Source: Protonemura montana
Taxonomy: Eukaryota > Arthropoda > Insecta > Plecoptera > Nemouridae
Assembly: GCA_947568835.1 (NCBI GenBank)
Contig: OX387611.1
Span: 7,754,001-7,818,000 of the forward strand
Reading direction: 5' to 3'
Length of the DNA: 64,000 nt
In this document: positions 1 to 13,501 of the stretch, one piece after another
Layout of the letters: each line of letters begins with the position of its first letter
Numbering within the stretch: position 1 is the first letter of the stretch
The notes under the pieces: generated by a model
The model's database searches: none
What the model saw: the letters and a program-made list of their open reading frames with translations, nothing else
What the model was told of the DNA's origin: nothing
Made by a program: the position numbers and the translations under genes

Positions 1-60
1 ATAATGATGTTGTTTGTTTTTTAGCATTGTCTTAATCGTACTGTTGTTGATTAGTTGAGA

Positions 61-515
61 ATTGGTGTTTAACGACGCACTGTTTTGACATCTGGCCATG
101 CGGCACTGGTCTAATGGCGTCTGTGAATGAGTGAATGATGATGAGGATGATGATGAACTTTATTAAACCTAGAATGTAGAGGGAAAAACCAGTGCTGGAA
201 CGCAACCTACTTCTGCTGAAGACAAAGGGGACCTCCCACCCAACGTCCCTTCAGCAGGATGATACCTTCACAAATCCATCCAGCCGATAGGTTTAAAAGC
301 AAGGCCAATGAAGTAACTGCACTAACTTTCATTCCTTCAATCTCTCTCCCGAAAAGAACTGGTCATGTGTATGATGGTCACCCATCCAATACCTGACCCA
401 GCGCAGTGTTGCTTAACTTTCATCCCTCCAACCTCTCTCCCGAAAAGAACTGGTCATGTGTATGATGGTCACCCATCCAATACCTGACTCAGCGCAGTGT
501 TGCTTAACTTTGTTG
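61..515 (+). repeat. SINE-like dispersed repeat, copy 1
   Basis: A member of a roughly 400-bp repeat family recurring in this window at 7075-7275 (-), 10080-10260 (+), 36835-37205 (-), 47530-48030 (+), 52360-52740 (+) and in pieces elsewhere. Shared landmarks in order are a start like TTTAACGACGCACTGTTTTG, a GGTGAATGAGTG block, GATGATGAACCTAACC, the phrase GAGGTTGATAAGCAAG, and an end rich in CATCCCTCCAACCTCTC and CTGGTCATGTGTATGATGG. In this copy the last ~95 bp is duplicated in tandem (about 325-420 and 420-510). It has no coding capacity, so it is likely a non-autonomous retroelement. Confidence 0.7.
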
Positions 516-1340
516 ATCTCACTAGGACCAGTGTCTACAAAACGCCAAATTGTTCGATTGCTCTGTTGTTTTCCTTGCAATTTTTGCTGATATTATACCC
601 TATGCATCTCATACAATCACGAAGCTAGCATGCTGCTTCAGCAGATTTATGAAATTCTCTTAAATATTACACAGGTAGTTTCTTTATATTCTTCATAAAA
701 ATTGTTTCCCTCTTTCAGGTGGTTCATATGGAACTTGAAATTCGACATAAGAGAAAATCTGTTCACATGGTTTTATTCTTACGTGTTGCTGAGTCACTTA
801 AACATGACTCAAAAAATTATTCTGTGAGAAATTTGTGAGGATCTCGGAAAAACATACTTATTGCTGTCGCCGTCGGTTTCCCAAGAAGTAATAGGGTTGC
901 GTTATTCGCAATTTTCCAGTACATCTAAAATAAAAATCTTGAGAGAGTAAAAAGTTTTCAGAAATCTTACTTATCTGATTCCAAATAGTATCATTGTTTT
1001 TAATTGTGTTACAATTAGTAAAAAGCTCCGCCCGTGTTTCAACACCGAAACCGCGCCAGTAAATACAATTTTAATAGCGATTATTTGTTATAATAAACCA
1101 CAAAGCATGATAATTCTAGAAATATTAGTCTTATCTCGATCAGACCAATAGTGTCAATGAAACCGAAGTCCGCGTAAGTCGGCGCGCGGCGCCAAATTAC
1201 GTCCAGTAGCTACCGACAGCGAGTCCGGGCGTGTTGCTGGGGCTCGTTGTTTGTAGCTACTTATTACACCTGCTGACAGTGGAGCGGGGAGACCCATGAA
1301 TCGGCATAAGCGCTTTCTGTGGTTTGCCTTTTCGCTAAAG

Positions 1341-4300
1341 CTAAAGCATATCCGGCATAGCAATAATCGATATCTTGTCAGAGATGTTCGACCTTCGAAC
1401 GGTCGCTACGGCGGTCATGTAGTATGAGTACGTCAGCTTCATGGCCTTGAACATTTTACACAAGAAAAGTATTAATTGTTGATCATTGACTAGATTTTTT
1501 CAACATATGAACTGAATTTCGACGAACATCAGGCCCGCCCACACAACACAGTGATGTTGTCACGATTGGACAGTGATACCATTTAATGTTTTTAATGACA
1601 TCCTCAGGAACTTGCCCACGTCACATTATTATACCATTGTGATGTTGTCACAAAGATCATTTGTCTCAGAATTCTTTACACATTCATATGCTTTTTGATA
1701 CCATTAATGGTATCCTCAGGATGTGTTTTGGGAATCGGAAAGGAACAAAGGAATTGAAAACAAAATACTTTTTCGATTTTCCATACCATTGCATATTAAT
1801 TCGTAGGCAAACATATGATAAAGAAACACAAATTATATATATCCAATATAAATTAGTTAATGTGGCAATAGCGATATCCTCAGAAGCTTGCAGACATAGC
1901 ATTATTACATCATTGTGATGTTGCTTAAATATTCGCTCCACTTTTTGTTACATATTTGTATACATTTTGGTACCATTAATGGTATGCTAATGATGTGTTC
2001 TAGGGGCTGGAAAGAACCAGGCAAATTAAAAATAAAATTATATGCATAAAAAGCTATTTTAATATCAAGGATAATATCAAGAAAATTTACTCGACTAAAT
2101 TTGTTTCTGGAACTCGATAGTTTTAATATCGAATTTTGAAGTTATTCTAGAAACAAAACCTGAGCTTTATATTTGGTCTTGTTACAAAAGCTAATTAGAT
2201 GCAAAGCAAGAAGGTAAATGTTCATTTACACGGGGATGCCACTAATGGAATAAGGCTAATACATTTTGCAACCCTGTGCGGCTGCTTTGGTTTGGTTTGA
2301 AAAACTCATTTCTGTTAGTCGACAGTCCAGTGGACTAGCGACTAATAATTTGTAGTCCTTGTTCCACTCAATTAAAATAATAACGTTAGGCCAGTGGAAA
2401 AACGTCTTACTATTTGTAGACCCTCTTTCAATTTATAAGACGGGGCTGACTTTTTTTGGTGAATGAAACGTAAATTGAAATAGGTACACACTGAACCCTG
2501 GAAATTAGTGGGCAATTTCATTTTAATTTGCTTGCATTCACCAAAATATTACTGACCATCTTTTATTAATTTCAAATGCGTCTAAAAACTGTCGACGTTT
2601 GTCCACTGGACTAGCGCGAATTACATTTTAATTTTAACCGAGTGGAACATGGACTAAAAACTGTTAGTAGCTAATCCACTTGACTAATGACTGACATAAA
2701 TTAGTTGTCATTCCACTGGAATACTGACTAAAATAGTTAAACTCTCGTCCAGACGAGCACAGCGGTGTACCGAACATTTTTCTGATTCTTCAGAAGTGAG
2801 ATGAAACAACAATGTTTTTAAATATCTTTCAACATTTTTTAAAAGAAAAATTTCGCAATTGTCAGGGAAAGTTGTATCAAAAGAGTTTTGAAGATAGATT
2901 TTCCTAATTACTGATTACTCTACTGCAGAATCCTCGCTGCTGGACGCGGCTATTTGATTCTTTTTTGCTTTGGCAAACTGCTTGATCCTTGTACCAGCGT
3001 GCAGGATCCAGTTTTTTGCTTTTGCTTCAATAGCTGCATTGGTTGCATCAGGTAGATTTGGCATCTTTTTAACAGCAGCTGTAACAAATTCAATTTAAGT
3101 AGAGGTTTTGGTCACTGGGGTACCGTGCAAAAATATGTGAAATAAAAAGGGAATTCCACAAAAACCTTGATTAGAGAATTTCGATTGGAATGTCAAAAGG
3201 CATACTCAAGATTGTCAGTAAGCCATAGGGAATAGTGGGGTAAAAATGAGATACACAAAAAGAGACGGGTGAAAAATAAAAGGACCGGCTTGTTGCCCTG
3301 GCTTAAAAATAAATTAATGGATATGTGAACTTTGATCAACATTCATGCATAAAAATAAGGCACATAGTTGTAACAAATTCTTGGTGTGAAAAAATTCTAA
3401 AAATTCCAAAACATGTTGGAAATTATTTCCCCTTTTTCCATTGGAAATGGGTGTAGTTTTTAGTGTTTTTGCTCAAACCCAGGGTCGCCAGAAAGTTTCC
3501 CTGTCGATTTTGAAACTATTGCTGTCCAAAATACAACATCACCACAAAAATGTTTTAAAAGCACTCGTTCTACAAACTTACCAATTATTGATGCCGTTAG
3601 AAGCAGATTTGAAAATTTCTTCTTCCCTGTCGCCCCATCCCAAGTGAACTTTACGGCGACTTCGTTTGCGCAAACCATCACCAGCAATCGGCGCACAGCG
3701 GAGCCGATGTCCACCCCACCAACTTCAGCCATGTGTTTGATCTGGTAGGGCATAAGTAAACATTATCAAAGAGGCTACATTACTAAATTAATGCTATTTC
3801 ACTTTTGCACAATTGCACTTACCAAAGCTTTTCTTAAGCCCGACTCATTTCCTAGCTTTGCCTCTAGGCTCTCGAGTTCCGACAGGGTTCTCAGGGGGAA
3901 AACAGCTGAGAAATAGTTGGAGTATTCGTCCTCTACCTCTCCTGTACCGGCACCCGACATGAGTTTTTTCAAAATGGTAGCAAGTGTGTCGTACATTTCT
4001 TTCAAGCCGCATCTTAGCAAGTATAGTTTTCGGTCCACTGAACGTTGCCATTCTGAAAGCAATTATGTTAATATTCCACAATTACATTTAAAATACAATA
4101 GGTAATAGCTTAGTAAAGCATGAACAATTCACCTCTATCAGAAGATGACTGATCTACATGGACACTCTTCCTATGTTTTGATGCAGGCTGAGCAATACTG
4201 GGTGTGTCTAGAATGATAACAAATAAATACATCATAATTCTGGCCTAAAATATATACTTGAAACATAACATCATACATAATAAGTCGACACAACAGCATC

Positions 4301-7300
4301 CACATTTGGAAAGACGTTTTGATTAATAACGGGCATCAGCAAGAATAGCTCTAATGTGTTCAGCGGAAAACTTGTCTGTATCCAGAGTGCACAATAACAA
4401 GCCTTTGCCTAGATAGGTAGATAGGTCCGACCACACTGGTTATCACAGCACTACCATGCTGCCTTATGTTCTGTGCACAACTTCAATGTGTTATAAAGGG
4501 GGTAAACAGATAAGGACTTACAATCCTAGCAAAATAGTACAGCCCCCAGCCACCATACCTTATAATATTATCTTCTCAGGAATTGCTCAATGCTAGCCTA
4601 AAAGGCAGGATTTCCACTGATTCCACCAGTCTAGGTAGTGATGATTATAGAGGTTAGAATGGCACGTTGTCGCAGTGTGGACACCTTTATCTAGATAAGG
4701 CAAAAAGAAACAACAGTCACTTAAGCATGATAACATAAAAACCAATTTCATGTGATATATAATTTATAACGATTCGAGTACCTATAAGCTTTGCAGTAAA
4801 ACCAAATGTTCTAACGCCGGCTAGTAGGCACGGCCAGAGGCACGGCAACTGATGCCGGATGCGCCCTAACCTGTATTTCACGGCGCTCTGTGTGGATGGC
4901 GTGCCGGGCGCGAGCTGTTGGCGCGAGACATTGCGCATACATTCAAACCATGTTCAAACCACTTCAGCTCATCATAATTGTCTCAATTCACTCAAATAAA
5001 TGAACAAAATAAATATCAGAAGGTAAAATTTTGTTCTAATGCAATGTCAATACTTACTTCTTTCTTTACTTCACACTTTCAGACTGATCTTCTAATGATT
5101 GCCGGCTGCCGAGTGCCGAGACATGTTGCCAGTCTGTTTCAGTTTGACCAGCTGTGTGTAGGAAGCGTGTCGCAAGTTTCATGGTGGCGGCTGCCATTCA
5201 AACCGCACTTTTTATTATTAAATTGTCACAATTCTGGTAAAAATTTAATCTTTGACATAATCAACAACATGCGGTAGAATTTGGTTATAATTGAAAGTAT
5301 ATACTTCCATCTTCCTCTTTTGGCAGTTTCAAGCTGGTCGTCTAGCGATTAGTATAAATGTTCGTGTTTGAACACAGAAGGCGACCCAAGAGGTTATGCT
5401 CAGCAGCCGCCTCGATCTCAATCATGACCGCGCAAACAAAGTGTGGACGCGTAACATTTAATGGTATTTTTAAAATACCATCACAATACAAGTAAAATGT
5501 ATAAAGTTCGTCAATTCAAAAAGCATTAATTCGTATTTTTGTGATATCCTTAAAATTTATATTATAAATAGGGTAACAAAATAGCAAACACTTTATTATG
5601 GAATGATATTGTAATCGAATTGTGAAGATAACATTTAGTGTTCTAAAACACTAGTGTTTCGTTTGCAACCTCCTCACAACATCAGTGTGTTGTCTGGGCG
5701 TGAGCCATAACTATAACTAAAAATTTTAGTTAGCTAGCAACATAGTGATTGCTTAACATCTAAGGAGGGAAAAGTGTATTACGCCAGCGGGTGTTATATT
5801 TATTACCTTTAAAATACATCTAGTACTACTTATATTACAATTATAATACAGCTGTTGCATCGGGTGCTTACACAGGTATATTCTAGATTTACTGGAGACA
5901 ACAAATCGGTCCGATCGCGACGAAACAAAAACTAGGCGACTCGTCACACTAATTGCAACAGAATTGACGCTTTTCAAAATAAAAAATATAGATCGTCTTG
6001 CCATGATACGCATTGTAAAACAGCCTTTTCGAAGCGTTTTCCAGTATTTTTCAGAAGTTTTCGTTTTTCAGAGTTTTCATAGCAGCTGTGGATTTAAAAT
6101 TCCTTCAATCCGTTCACACTAACAAGCCAAACATAAAAAAAAAACTCGTGGCAACCATTTTGAAAAACCTCTCTTATTAGCTGTATTCAGTTTTTAATTC
6201 TTTTTTATTTATCTATCTAAACATCCTCTTTGAAATCTTTCAAAATATCGGCTAAGCTAAGGTGTTGGCGAAATCGTCCAGAAGACACGGAAATAAGAAC
6301 ACTTATCAACTTGCTAGAAGTTATGTTTACAAATTGTCATGCTTATGCAGAAGCCAGGAAAAAAAACGCAGCGAAGAAAATCAGATGAACCGTAACTCGA
6401 GAAGTAGTACATTGTTCTTACCGCTAAAAATGACTCCATAGACATGTGTAACTTCCCGGCCACGTTGATCACCAACGGTTCATTGGACATCAGTATCATT
6501 AGGCGCATGCTCTGTTTGAAACTAGTCGAAGCAGCCAGCCAATCACAACCAAACACGGAGTCCTTCACTTGCGCGCTCTATCGGAAATGAAACAAACCTT
6601 ATCGGATAAATACCATTTTGAAGCATAGTGTAAACTTAAACTTAATTATCACCAAATCAGCCATTGAAAACTTCCTGTTCGATAGTTTTATACAACAAAA
6701 AAAAAAAATAAAATAAAAAATAAATGTAATGGCCAAATTGAGTATTTAATTTGCTCGCTACGTTTATCCAATAACTTCTGTGGACTTAATTCTCATAATG
6801 ATTGTCCAGTGATTACCTGCACTGTGATCTCATTGGCCAGCCGAGAGAAGATGCCGAGCGACAGGTTGCACATCGAAATAAGAACGATGAACAACATGAT
6901 GCGCATGTCCAGTGGTGACTGCTCGGATAGAAAACAATATTTTGACATGAGCATGTACAGGTATAATTTAATGAGCCAAAAATCACCCAATCATCGCCTC
7001 TAAATCAAGTTGATTGTAAGACATCCTTTTTTATAAATATGAACAGAAAGGTAATTTCCGTTTTGGAAACAAAGGTCCACTTAAGATCACTGAAAGTAAG
7101 CGGCACTTCTCTGTGTCGGTTACTGGATGAGTGAAAATCATAGCCATGATCTGTTCTGCTCGGAAGAGAGGTTGGAGGAAGAAAAGTTAGTATAGATCCT
7201 ACTTTCGCCTTGCTTATCAACCTCTCGGCAGCGTGGATTTGTGAACGAATCCTGTTGTTCACGTTGTACTGTCAAATGGATTGAAATTTAGTTCAGTGGT

Positions 7301-10300
7301 TGTTTTGATTTTCTCCAATAGGTGTTGACTCCGTGCCAACCAGCTCTCTTTTAAGCTAGGCTGGGTTAAATATCTTCCTGATCATAACTTACTCGTAAGC
7401 CGCGACCGTGAATCAACAAGGCTATTGTAAAACAGGATATTGTATAAACTAAAAAAAATAAATACAAATGTTCCTTACGTGAGTAATGAGTATGATGGCA
7501 ATAAAAGTTGGCACCACTGAGCAAATGTACTGGGTGACTATCACAGCCCAGTAGACTCGATTCACGTCTCGCACAAATCTGCGTATGGACAAAAACAAGG
7601 GTGGAATCATGTTGGTGTGTTAAAATTACCTGCTTCCTTATTCGACAACCCACAATACAAACTCCATAACAACGGCAACATTTCAAAATATCAGCCTGTG
7701 TGCCGGCTTAGTGCGTATTAGTCTGGCTGCCCTGGGGGTACCCTGGGGGCGATCTGCGTGTTCGACTCATCCTCAATGCCACTTTCACGTGTTCGACTGG
7801 GCATGTGACTCTGTCCCAGTGCAACTTTCACGTGTTTGACTGGGCATGTGACTCTGACTCAATGCAACTTTCACGTGTTTGACTGGGCATGTGACTCTGC
7901 ACCAGTGCAACTTTCCGAGCGTTGCTTGCTCTCGAGTCCCTCCCGATGTAATTTTCTTGCTCACAGAATTTCGATGGTGCAATTTGAAAGGAAATTAATA
8001 CACTGACAGACATTGATCACGTGGGATCAGCTGGTTTAAACTCAGTCGAGAACAACATCATCGAACTCTAATTGAAAACACGCAGCAGTGCAGGCCAGTC
8101 AAAACGTCTTTATTATTTTCAGGGCGAGAATTACTAGTTTGAATGGCTGACATAAAAATGTCTCACAAGATTAACTTACTAGCACTTAAACCTACTGAAC
8201 CATAAGCCATTCACTTCTAAGTGTAAGAAGTGATATGTATGTGGTACCTGATTACTGCCTGATGGTGTTTAGCACACTTTTTTATAGTCCTACACATCTC
8301 AAAGTCTGTAAATTGAACTTCCATAACATCTCTTCCTTCAATGGACTTTTTAGGTTGAGCTTTTCTGGCAGTATGGTTATAGTATGAAGCTGTCTGCAAG
8401 GCAACTTCATTTCGCTTGGCTCCTAATGTGAAATGTTTGATGTTGTGTTGTCGTGGGGCACCTCTGTAAAGAAACGGTCACAGACAAAAATCAAATTCTG
8501 TGTATCTGGCACAGGGTAGAGGCGAAAGAACACAGTATTTTTCTAACCGTATATTCTACCTGCTGTATTTTTGCTATACGACTTCCGGAATCTTCATCAC
8601 CTTTTAAACTTGCTATTTTGTTAATATTCAATTTATTGTAATATCGACATTATTTTTTACCAACTAAAAACGGCACAGTCAGCAAACTGCAATTATTTTT
8701 TTGTCATTTTGACAGATTGTGGGGGGGGGGGGGGGGGGGGCATAAAAATAAGGGACCGAATATTTGTGTAATAATATCAGTATAGATATATTTGTTTATA
8801 CAGTTATTTTATTATCAATACGATATTTATATTGTTGCATATTTTATGATAAAAAGAGTCTTGGTCTTAATACAAGCACCAAAAAAACTGAAAAGTTTAC
8901 AAATCTGAATAAACGTTAAATCTTAGCGTTTCAAGTTGTTATTTAAAAACACTTTTAAGCTGGCCCAAGTCTATCAATTAATGTCAAGAATGTTTGACTT
9001 GATAGTCTACACGAATTTTTCTAGCAAATAGCCCCTGCAAAAAAAGGTTTTGGGTTCTAACCAGGATACGTAAATCTGCAGATTTACATTTTTAAATTCA
9101 GATAAAACTCCAATTTCTGGGTGCTCTGTCATTTTATTGTCATTCTTTGTATATATTTTTACATAACAGATGTGGAATGACGCCTGGCGCCCCAAACCGG
9201 ATGATTGTGTTGCTCGCTTATTTTCCTGTACTGAAAGCAAAATATGGATGTCGTTCCCTTTTCCCCCAATCCCTAAATACGCTACAGAGCAAGATGTTTT
9301 GATGTAACCAAAGACTTACTTTCTTCTGCGCATACGTTTCGATGGCTGCATCTTCAATATGTTGTGGTTGAGTACATCCAGCTGCCCGATGGCCTGCACC
9401 ATCAACGCCATAAAGAGCGAGTTAACGAGGCTCATAACGGACCCGCCCATACAAAGTAGGTATGCCGTAATTGCCAGTGTGATCTCGTAGTTCGGCCAGG
9501 CATAAGCGTCATAAGGGAACCACAAACTAAAATAGCATATCAAAGAGATTAGCACAGACATTATGATACACAGTGCAACAGTCATTGTTTACTGCAAAAA
9601 CCTTTATGAATACTAGAAAGGAAGATCTGAAAGGATCAAGCAAGAAAGAAATAATGTGTAACCTAATATGTGCCGGTCCTGATGCTTTACCAACTGAGTT
9701 AAGCTGGCACACAGATTTTTATTTTATCTTTGTGGGATATAGGACCTCCACAAAAGGGGAGTTGCCAAGGCAGCACCACAAGGGAAATTAAGCAATAAGA
9801 TCCACATGTACAGATAACAGTCACTTTTCCTCAATTCCCGGTTTCATTTGGTCCCATATCCCTTATTTAATTATTGTTAGACTTGTATATAATTTATCTA
9901 ATATTGGTACTAGTTTTGAAATAAAATCTTTTAATAACTGTGGAGAAGTATTTTTACAATGTGTAGGTCAGCTCAAGATTGAGTTGTTTTAAAGACATAT
10001 ACTGACATATATTGAATCAAACAAGCTCATACACCTAACTCTAAAAAAATCACACTGATTATTGATTCACTGATTAGTGCTTTTGACGACGCACTGATAT
10101 AATTACGGGACCTGTGGCGAATGAGTGCATGTTGACGGGGACAATGACGAACCTAACCAAGCTTAGAACAGAGGAGAGAAAACATAACACCGGGACCTAA
10201 CCTACTTCAGTCGACAAGTACCAAGTCGAACAAAAACAGAACTCGAAGCAACAAAACGCAACTTGAAATGAAAGACAGATAGATAATTGTTTTTAGTATT

Positions 10301-12449
10301 TTAACGGTGCGTCAACACATTGCCACGTATTTACTTATTTACTTTTTTTTACTATTCTCAAGATTTTTTTTAATAATGATGATTGTTAAAGTTTTCCCAT
10401 ACTCAGTGGCATGTTTTCTTTTCATAAAAAGAAAAGTTGGCAGTCCAATACTGAACAAGGCTACGTTCCACACGCAGACAACAGAGTAGAAGAGCACAAA
10501 AATGGAAAGTTGTCTGGTCCTCTTTGTGATGGCCTTGGGAGGCTGGGGCAGGGTATCTCTGCAGTCTCTTGCCGTTTGCAATAACCGCAGCGTTGTTTTA
10601 AAGTCGGCGCTGTATTCCGTAAAGCAGAAGACGTGAGTGAAAACCATACCTATGATGAACCTGTAACCGTTAGATACTTAACTTATGTCTGGTTTTACCA
10701 AATTCTCAATTCCTAGTTGACGTGTTAGTTGAAACTATTAAAATTACGACTTCCAATCACATGCAGTGAAATTCAGATGCTTCTGTGAGCTAGAGATCCA
10801 TATAATTCAAATTTTTGGAAAAACCCTACTGTATTGGCATTGGATGGAATCAGAGAGCCAGCGTAATTGTTACAATTTCCGCGGAGTATATACTTGGTAT
10901 TGGTAGGTGCCAGCTATCATGGTTACCATTGGTAAGTCCACTGGTAAGTCATGTTTTAACTTAAAATACCGATACACGTGTATCGATGATTTTTCTAAAA
11001 GTTTTCATTGCAATTGATCGAAAATGCATGTAGTTTCACGATGTGTACTCTAATTTAAATGTCTTACAGCCCTTAAAGGACTTGGTTTATAATTTAATTA
11101 CTGCACACTCTCTAATTAAGAGCAAACACCGTTTAACCACATGCATTATTTATATCAATTGTAAAAGTAAGTAAACAATGATTTACTAGGCGCAAGCCAG
11201 TCTCGTACGCGCGACGAGAAATAACAAAAAATAATTTCTGAAAACATAAAATTGCGGTAGGGCGCAGCTAGGGAAACCATTCATTTTCTAAGTAAAATAG
11301 TCATCGGAAAGTAAATTTCGGTTAGGCCGTTTGACATAAGTGATAGTACTCTGTCATTATATATAAACACAAAACCACAAGTCGAACGGTAGGAAAGCAG
11401 TGTGGATGGGCACAGGGGGCGATCTGCGTGTTCGACTGGCAGAGTTGCTAGGTTTGGACCAGCTCCGAGCGTGAGCACTTGAAGTTGCACTGCGGCAGAG
11501 TCACAACCCCAGTGGAATAATTAGAAGTTGCACTAGGGCAGAGCCACAGGACCAGTCGAACACACAGATCGCTCCTAGGTCGCACCGGGGCAGCCAGTCG
11601 AGTACGCTATTAGTAAAATCGGAATTCTTACGAGAATGCAAACGGTTCTAGAAAAACGATAAGCTCGTCGTTTCGAGCGTGGTACATAGTTAGTGGTATG
11701 GCCACCAACTGCAGGTAACAAAGGAATGCCATACTTATTCGTGGGCTCCAATATCGGAACCAGGATCCGGGACGAGCAGGATGGTCGTCCACAGGCCACA
11801 AACCTGGAGAATACATTTATGACTAATTATTAACACTACTATAATAAAAACCTGAGTCATTTTTGACTGTTGGGTTTGATACTTGACCAAGAACCCCATG
11901 CTCTTCACTGGGTTTGCACCAGCTCCGAGCGAGAGTGCTGCTATTTTCATATGTGATCACTATGATATAGCTTGAACCGATAGGGCTTACACAGTTCCAT
12001 GGTAAATCACTGCTAGTTTAGGAATTTGCCATAGCAGCGCAAAAGCATCGTGATCAAGAATAAGTGAGAGGCCATTGATAGAGAAAACCGAGTTTATGAT
12101 CAGCAGTGCGAGTGAGAAAAGAATTAAATGCTAATAGCGCCTTCCATTAGGCAAGTTTTAAATGATTTCAGTCTTTAAGAGGGGAAAATGGCTAAAAACG
12201 TTGAATGGTTTTTCTACTCTTAAGATTTCTCAAAGAAATGTATGTATAAGCTACGACCTTGATTTAAAATGCAATACGAACTTTTCAGAAGAAACTTAAT
12301 TTTATACCTGCGTGGAAGAACAGAGTCTTAAAGAGCTTGACACAAATCATGTCGTCGTACCAGATTCTAGTGATGAACTTTGTTATTTTTTTTCGAAGAA
12401 ACTTTCTCACGTTAGGTCTATTGCTGTGGTTGTAGTACGGTCTTGCCAT
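1341..12449 (-). CDS. Odorant receptor OR-1 (nine exons)
   Basis: Odorant receptor of the insect 7tm_6 family, expected to act with Orco as a ligand-gated cation channel in sensory-neuron membranes. Exons, first to last: 12449-12308, 11803-11632, 10660-10403, 9526-9320, 8463-8248, 7578-7479, 6918-6817, 6577-6422, 1445-1341. All have GT-AG borders and matching phases; total 1458 nt, 485 residues. The ATG at 12449 opens MARPYYNHSN. The family signature is in the exon ending at 6422, with VFGCDWL near residue 405 and MSMESF near 445, followed by LTYSYYM in the last exon. It is the most diverged copy here: exon B is split in two and the loop exon C is split. The donor at 10402 (GA|GTATGG) is the weakest call. 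The last intron is 5 kb and holds the DUF4806 gene; the last exon was assigned by phase 0 and motif, so transcript evidence would be the real test. Confidence 0.85.
1541..2030. repeat. Degenerate direct repeat in the OR-1 last intron
   Basis: Two or three imperfect copies of a block containing GTGATGTTGTCAC followed by the palindrome TACCATTAATGGTA and ATCCTCAGGA. They lie at about 1545-1610, 1630-1740 and 1905-1995. The palindromes suggest an AT-rich MITE family. Two overlapping 85-residue ORFs on opposite strands here are shadows of the repeat. Confidence 0.45.
2300..2765. repeat. Possible inverted-repeat element
   Basis: A stretch rich in CAGTCCAGTGGACTAG-type motifs that recur in both orientations (about 2320, 2390, 2605, 2665 and 2715), separated by AT-rich sequence. 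This looks like a degenerate foldback element. I cannot define its ends. Confidence 0.3.
2915..4207 (-). CDS. DUF4806-domain protein, C-terminal four exons
   Basis: Four consistently phased exons: 4207-4133, 4052-3823, 3741-3582 and 3078-2915, ending in TAA at 2917-2915, about 209 residues. The order matches the DUF4806 domain found in many insect proteins of unknown function. An FPLRTLSELESLEAKL segment comes first, then a GGVDIGSAVRRLL helix with a following FTWDGATGKKKF, then a NWILHAGTRI tail. Splice sites are good throughout (for example G|GTGAAT and G|GTAAGT). The N-terminal exons are not found: the first listed exon needs a preceding exon ending in phase 1. The gene lies wholly in the last intron of OR-1 on the same strand, so it either has its own promoter (a CpG-richer patch at 4800-4930 is a candidate) or arrived as a duplicated or transposed fragment. 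The reading frame is intact, which argues against long decay. Confidence 0.75.
7075..7275 (-). repeat. SINE-like dispersed repeat, copy 2
   Basis: Reverse-orientation partial copy of the family at 61-515, with TTGCTTATCAACCTCTCGGC and GGAAGAGAGGTTGGAGG as landmarks. It lies between exons E and D of OR-1. Confidence 0.6.
7710..8106 (+). mobile_element. Minisatellite-bearing mobile element, copy 1
   Basis: Element with about four 43-bp units (core CAACTTTCACGTGTTCGACT then GGGCATGTGACTCTG) between unique ends. The left flank has GGGGGCGATCTGCGTGTTCG; the right flank has CTTGCTCACAGAATTTC and a terminal GTGCAGGCCAGTC. The ends in better copies form an inverted repeat of TGGCGTTTTCGACTGG type. 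It sits in the intron between OR-1 exons C2 and D. Confidence 0.7.
8721..8740 (+). repeat. G homopolymer, 20 nt
   Basis: Uninterrupted run of 20 G in the OR-1 C1/C2 intron. Similar tracts occur at 27481-27507 and 56568-56588. Length is likely polymorphic or error-prone. Confidence 0.9.
10080..10260 (+). repeat. SINE-like dispersed repeat, copy 3 (5' part)
   Basis: Begins TTTTGACGACGCACTG, followed by a GCGAATGAGTG block and GACGAACCTAACCAAGC, the same order as in the copy at 61. Truncated in its second half. It lies in the OR-1 intron below exon B2. Confidence 0.5.
11398..11612. mobile_element. Degenerate minisatellite element, copy 2
   Basis: Contains GGGGGCGATCTGCGTGTTCG, AAGTTGCACTGCGGCAGAG and CCAGTCGAACACACAGATCG in rearranged order, with a terminal GGGGCAGCCAGTCGAGTACG. 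Internal units are mostly lost. It lies in the OR-1 B1/B2 intron. A further fragment of the element's end is at 11898-11935. Confidence 0.5.
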
Positions 12450-13501
12450 GTTGACTAGCTGGTAAATTCGTTTAGTTCTATGGCAATTCAGTGGTTTGGT
12501 ATAGAAACAAAAGCCAATTAAAATTTATTTTAGAAAAAATATCTATTTGACGTATAAAAAACGAAGCTTTTAGATTTAAGCCATAGATTTAGTAATCATA
12601 CACGCGCAAGCAGGTGTTTTGGCAAACAATTAACGTTATTTTTTTTTATGCATAAACAAAGAAAAACTGACAAATATTTCTTGTCCCTAATGTAAATCGC
12701 AACAAACTGCCGGCTGAAAGAGACTGCAACGACAATTTCAAAAGGCGTTCTCCAGACGAGTTCATAAATAACAGCAAGTGGCAAAACTGTTTAAATATTT
12801 TACGAGAAATTAAATGTAATATCGATTGCAAAATGGCTGGAAAAATAAAACTTATTTCACGGTAGCTAAGTGTTTTGTGACGAAGACACAATTGTATTGA
12901 AAGTCTAAATTATTCACATAGACAGATTGTTGGTTTCTTTTTGCTGTTGTACATTGTAATACAAATGTCTCGTTTTCGATTTTCATGGTATGAAAAATGT
13001 AACCTTGTCTTGTACCCTATCTAACCTTGCCTAACCTTGTTTAACTATTCGTGTTCACTTTATCTTTCAAGGTTATTATTTGTAGTACCATTTTAAGTCA
13101 CCATTTTAAAAGATGCACAGGTACTCGTTAGTTTCAACAGAAGTAGACAAAGAGGCTGAAACCTCGTTCTTCTTTTTTGCTGCCCAACAGCACTTACACA
13201 CTTTTTAATCACTTTTACTTATACAGCACTTTTAAAGACACTTATACACTTTGAAAAAAATTGATGTTTAAATATAAGCTCGAATTTAATAGTCAAGTTA
13301 CACCAAGTTAGGGAAATCAATGTCGCCATAAGTTAGCCACTTTTATAGTTTTGAAGCGAGAATAAAAGAAACTGCCAAATAGCAATTGCATTCAACAATG
13401 TGCATACTTTTATCATTTTATTTTGAAGATAAGTTATAGACAGATACGAATAACTGACAGAGTTTTAATAAAAATGAAATTTTTCGTACCAGGGCATCCA
13501 C

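Noticed and set aside
1154..1363. 69-residue minus-strand frame just past the OR-1 stop
   Set aside because: It is in a GC-rich stretch of the probable OR-1 3' flank, out of frame with the last exon and without similarity.
4717..4938. 73-residue minus-strand frame as the first exon of the DUF4806 gene
   Set aside because: No DUF4806-type N-terminal motif and no donor in the required phase could be found.
12596..12784. Minus-strand 62-residue frame as an extra receptor exon upstream of OR-1
   Set aside because: It has a plausible acceptor but no recognisable receptor motif, and OR-1 is complete without it.
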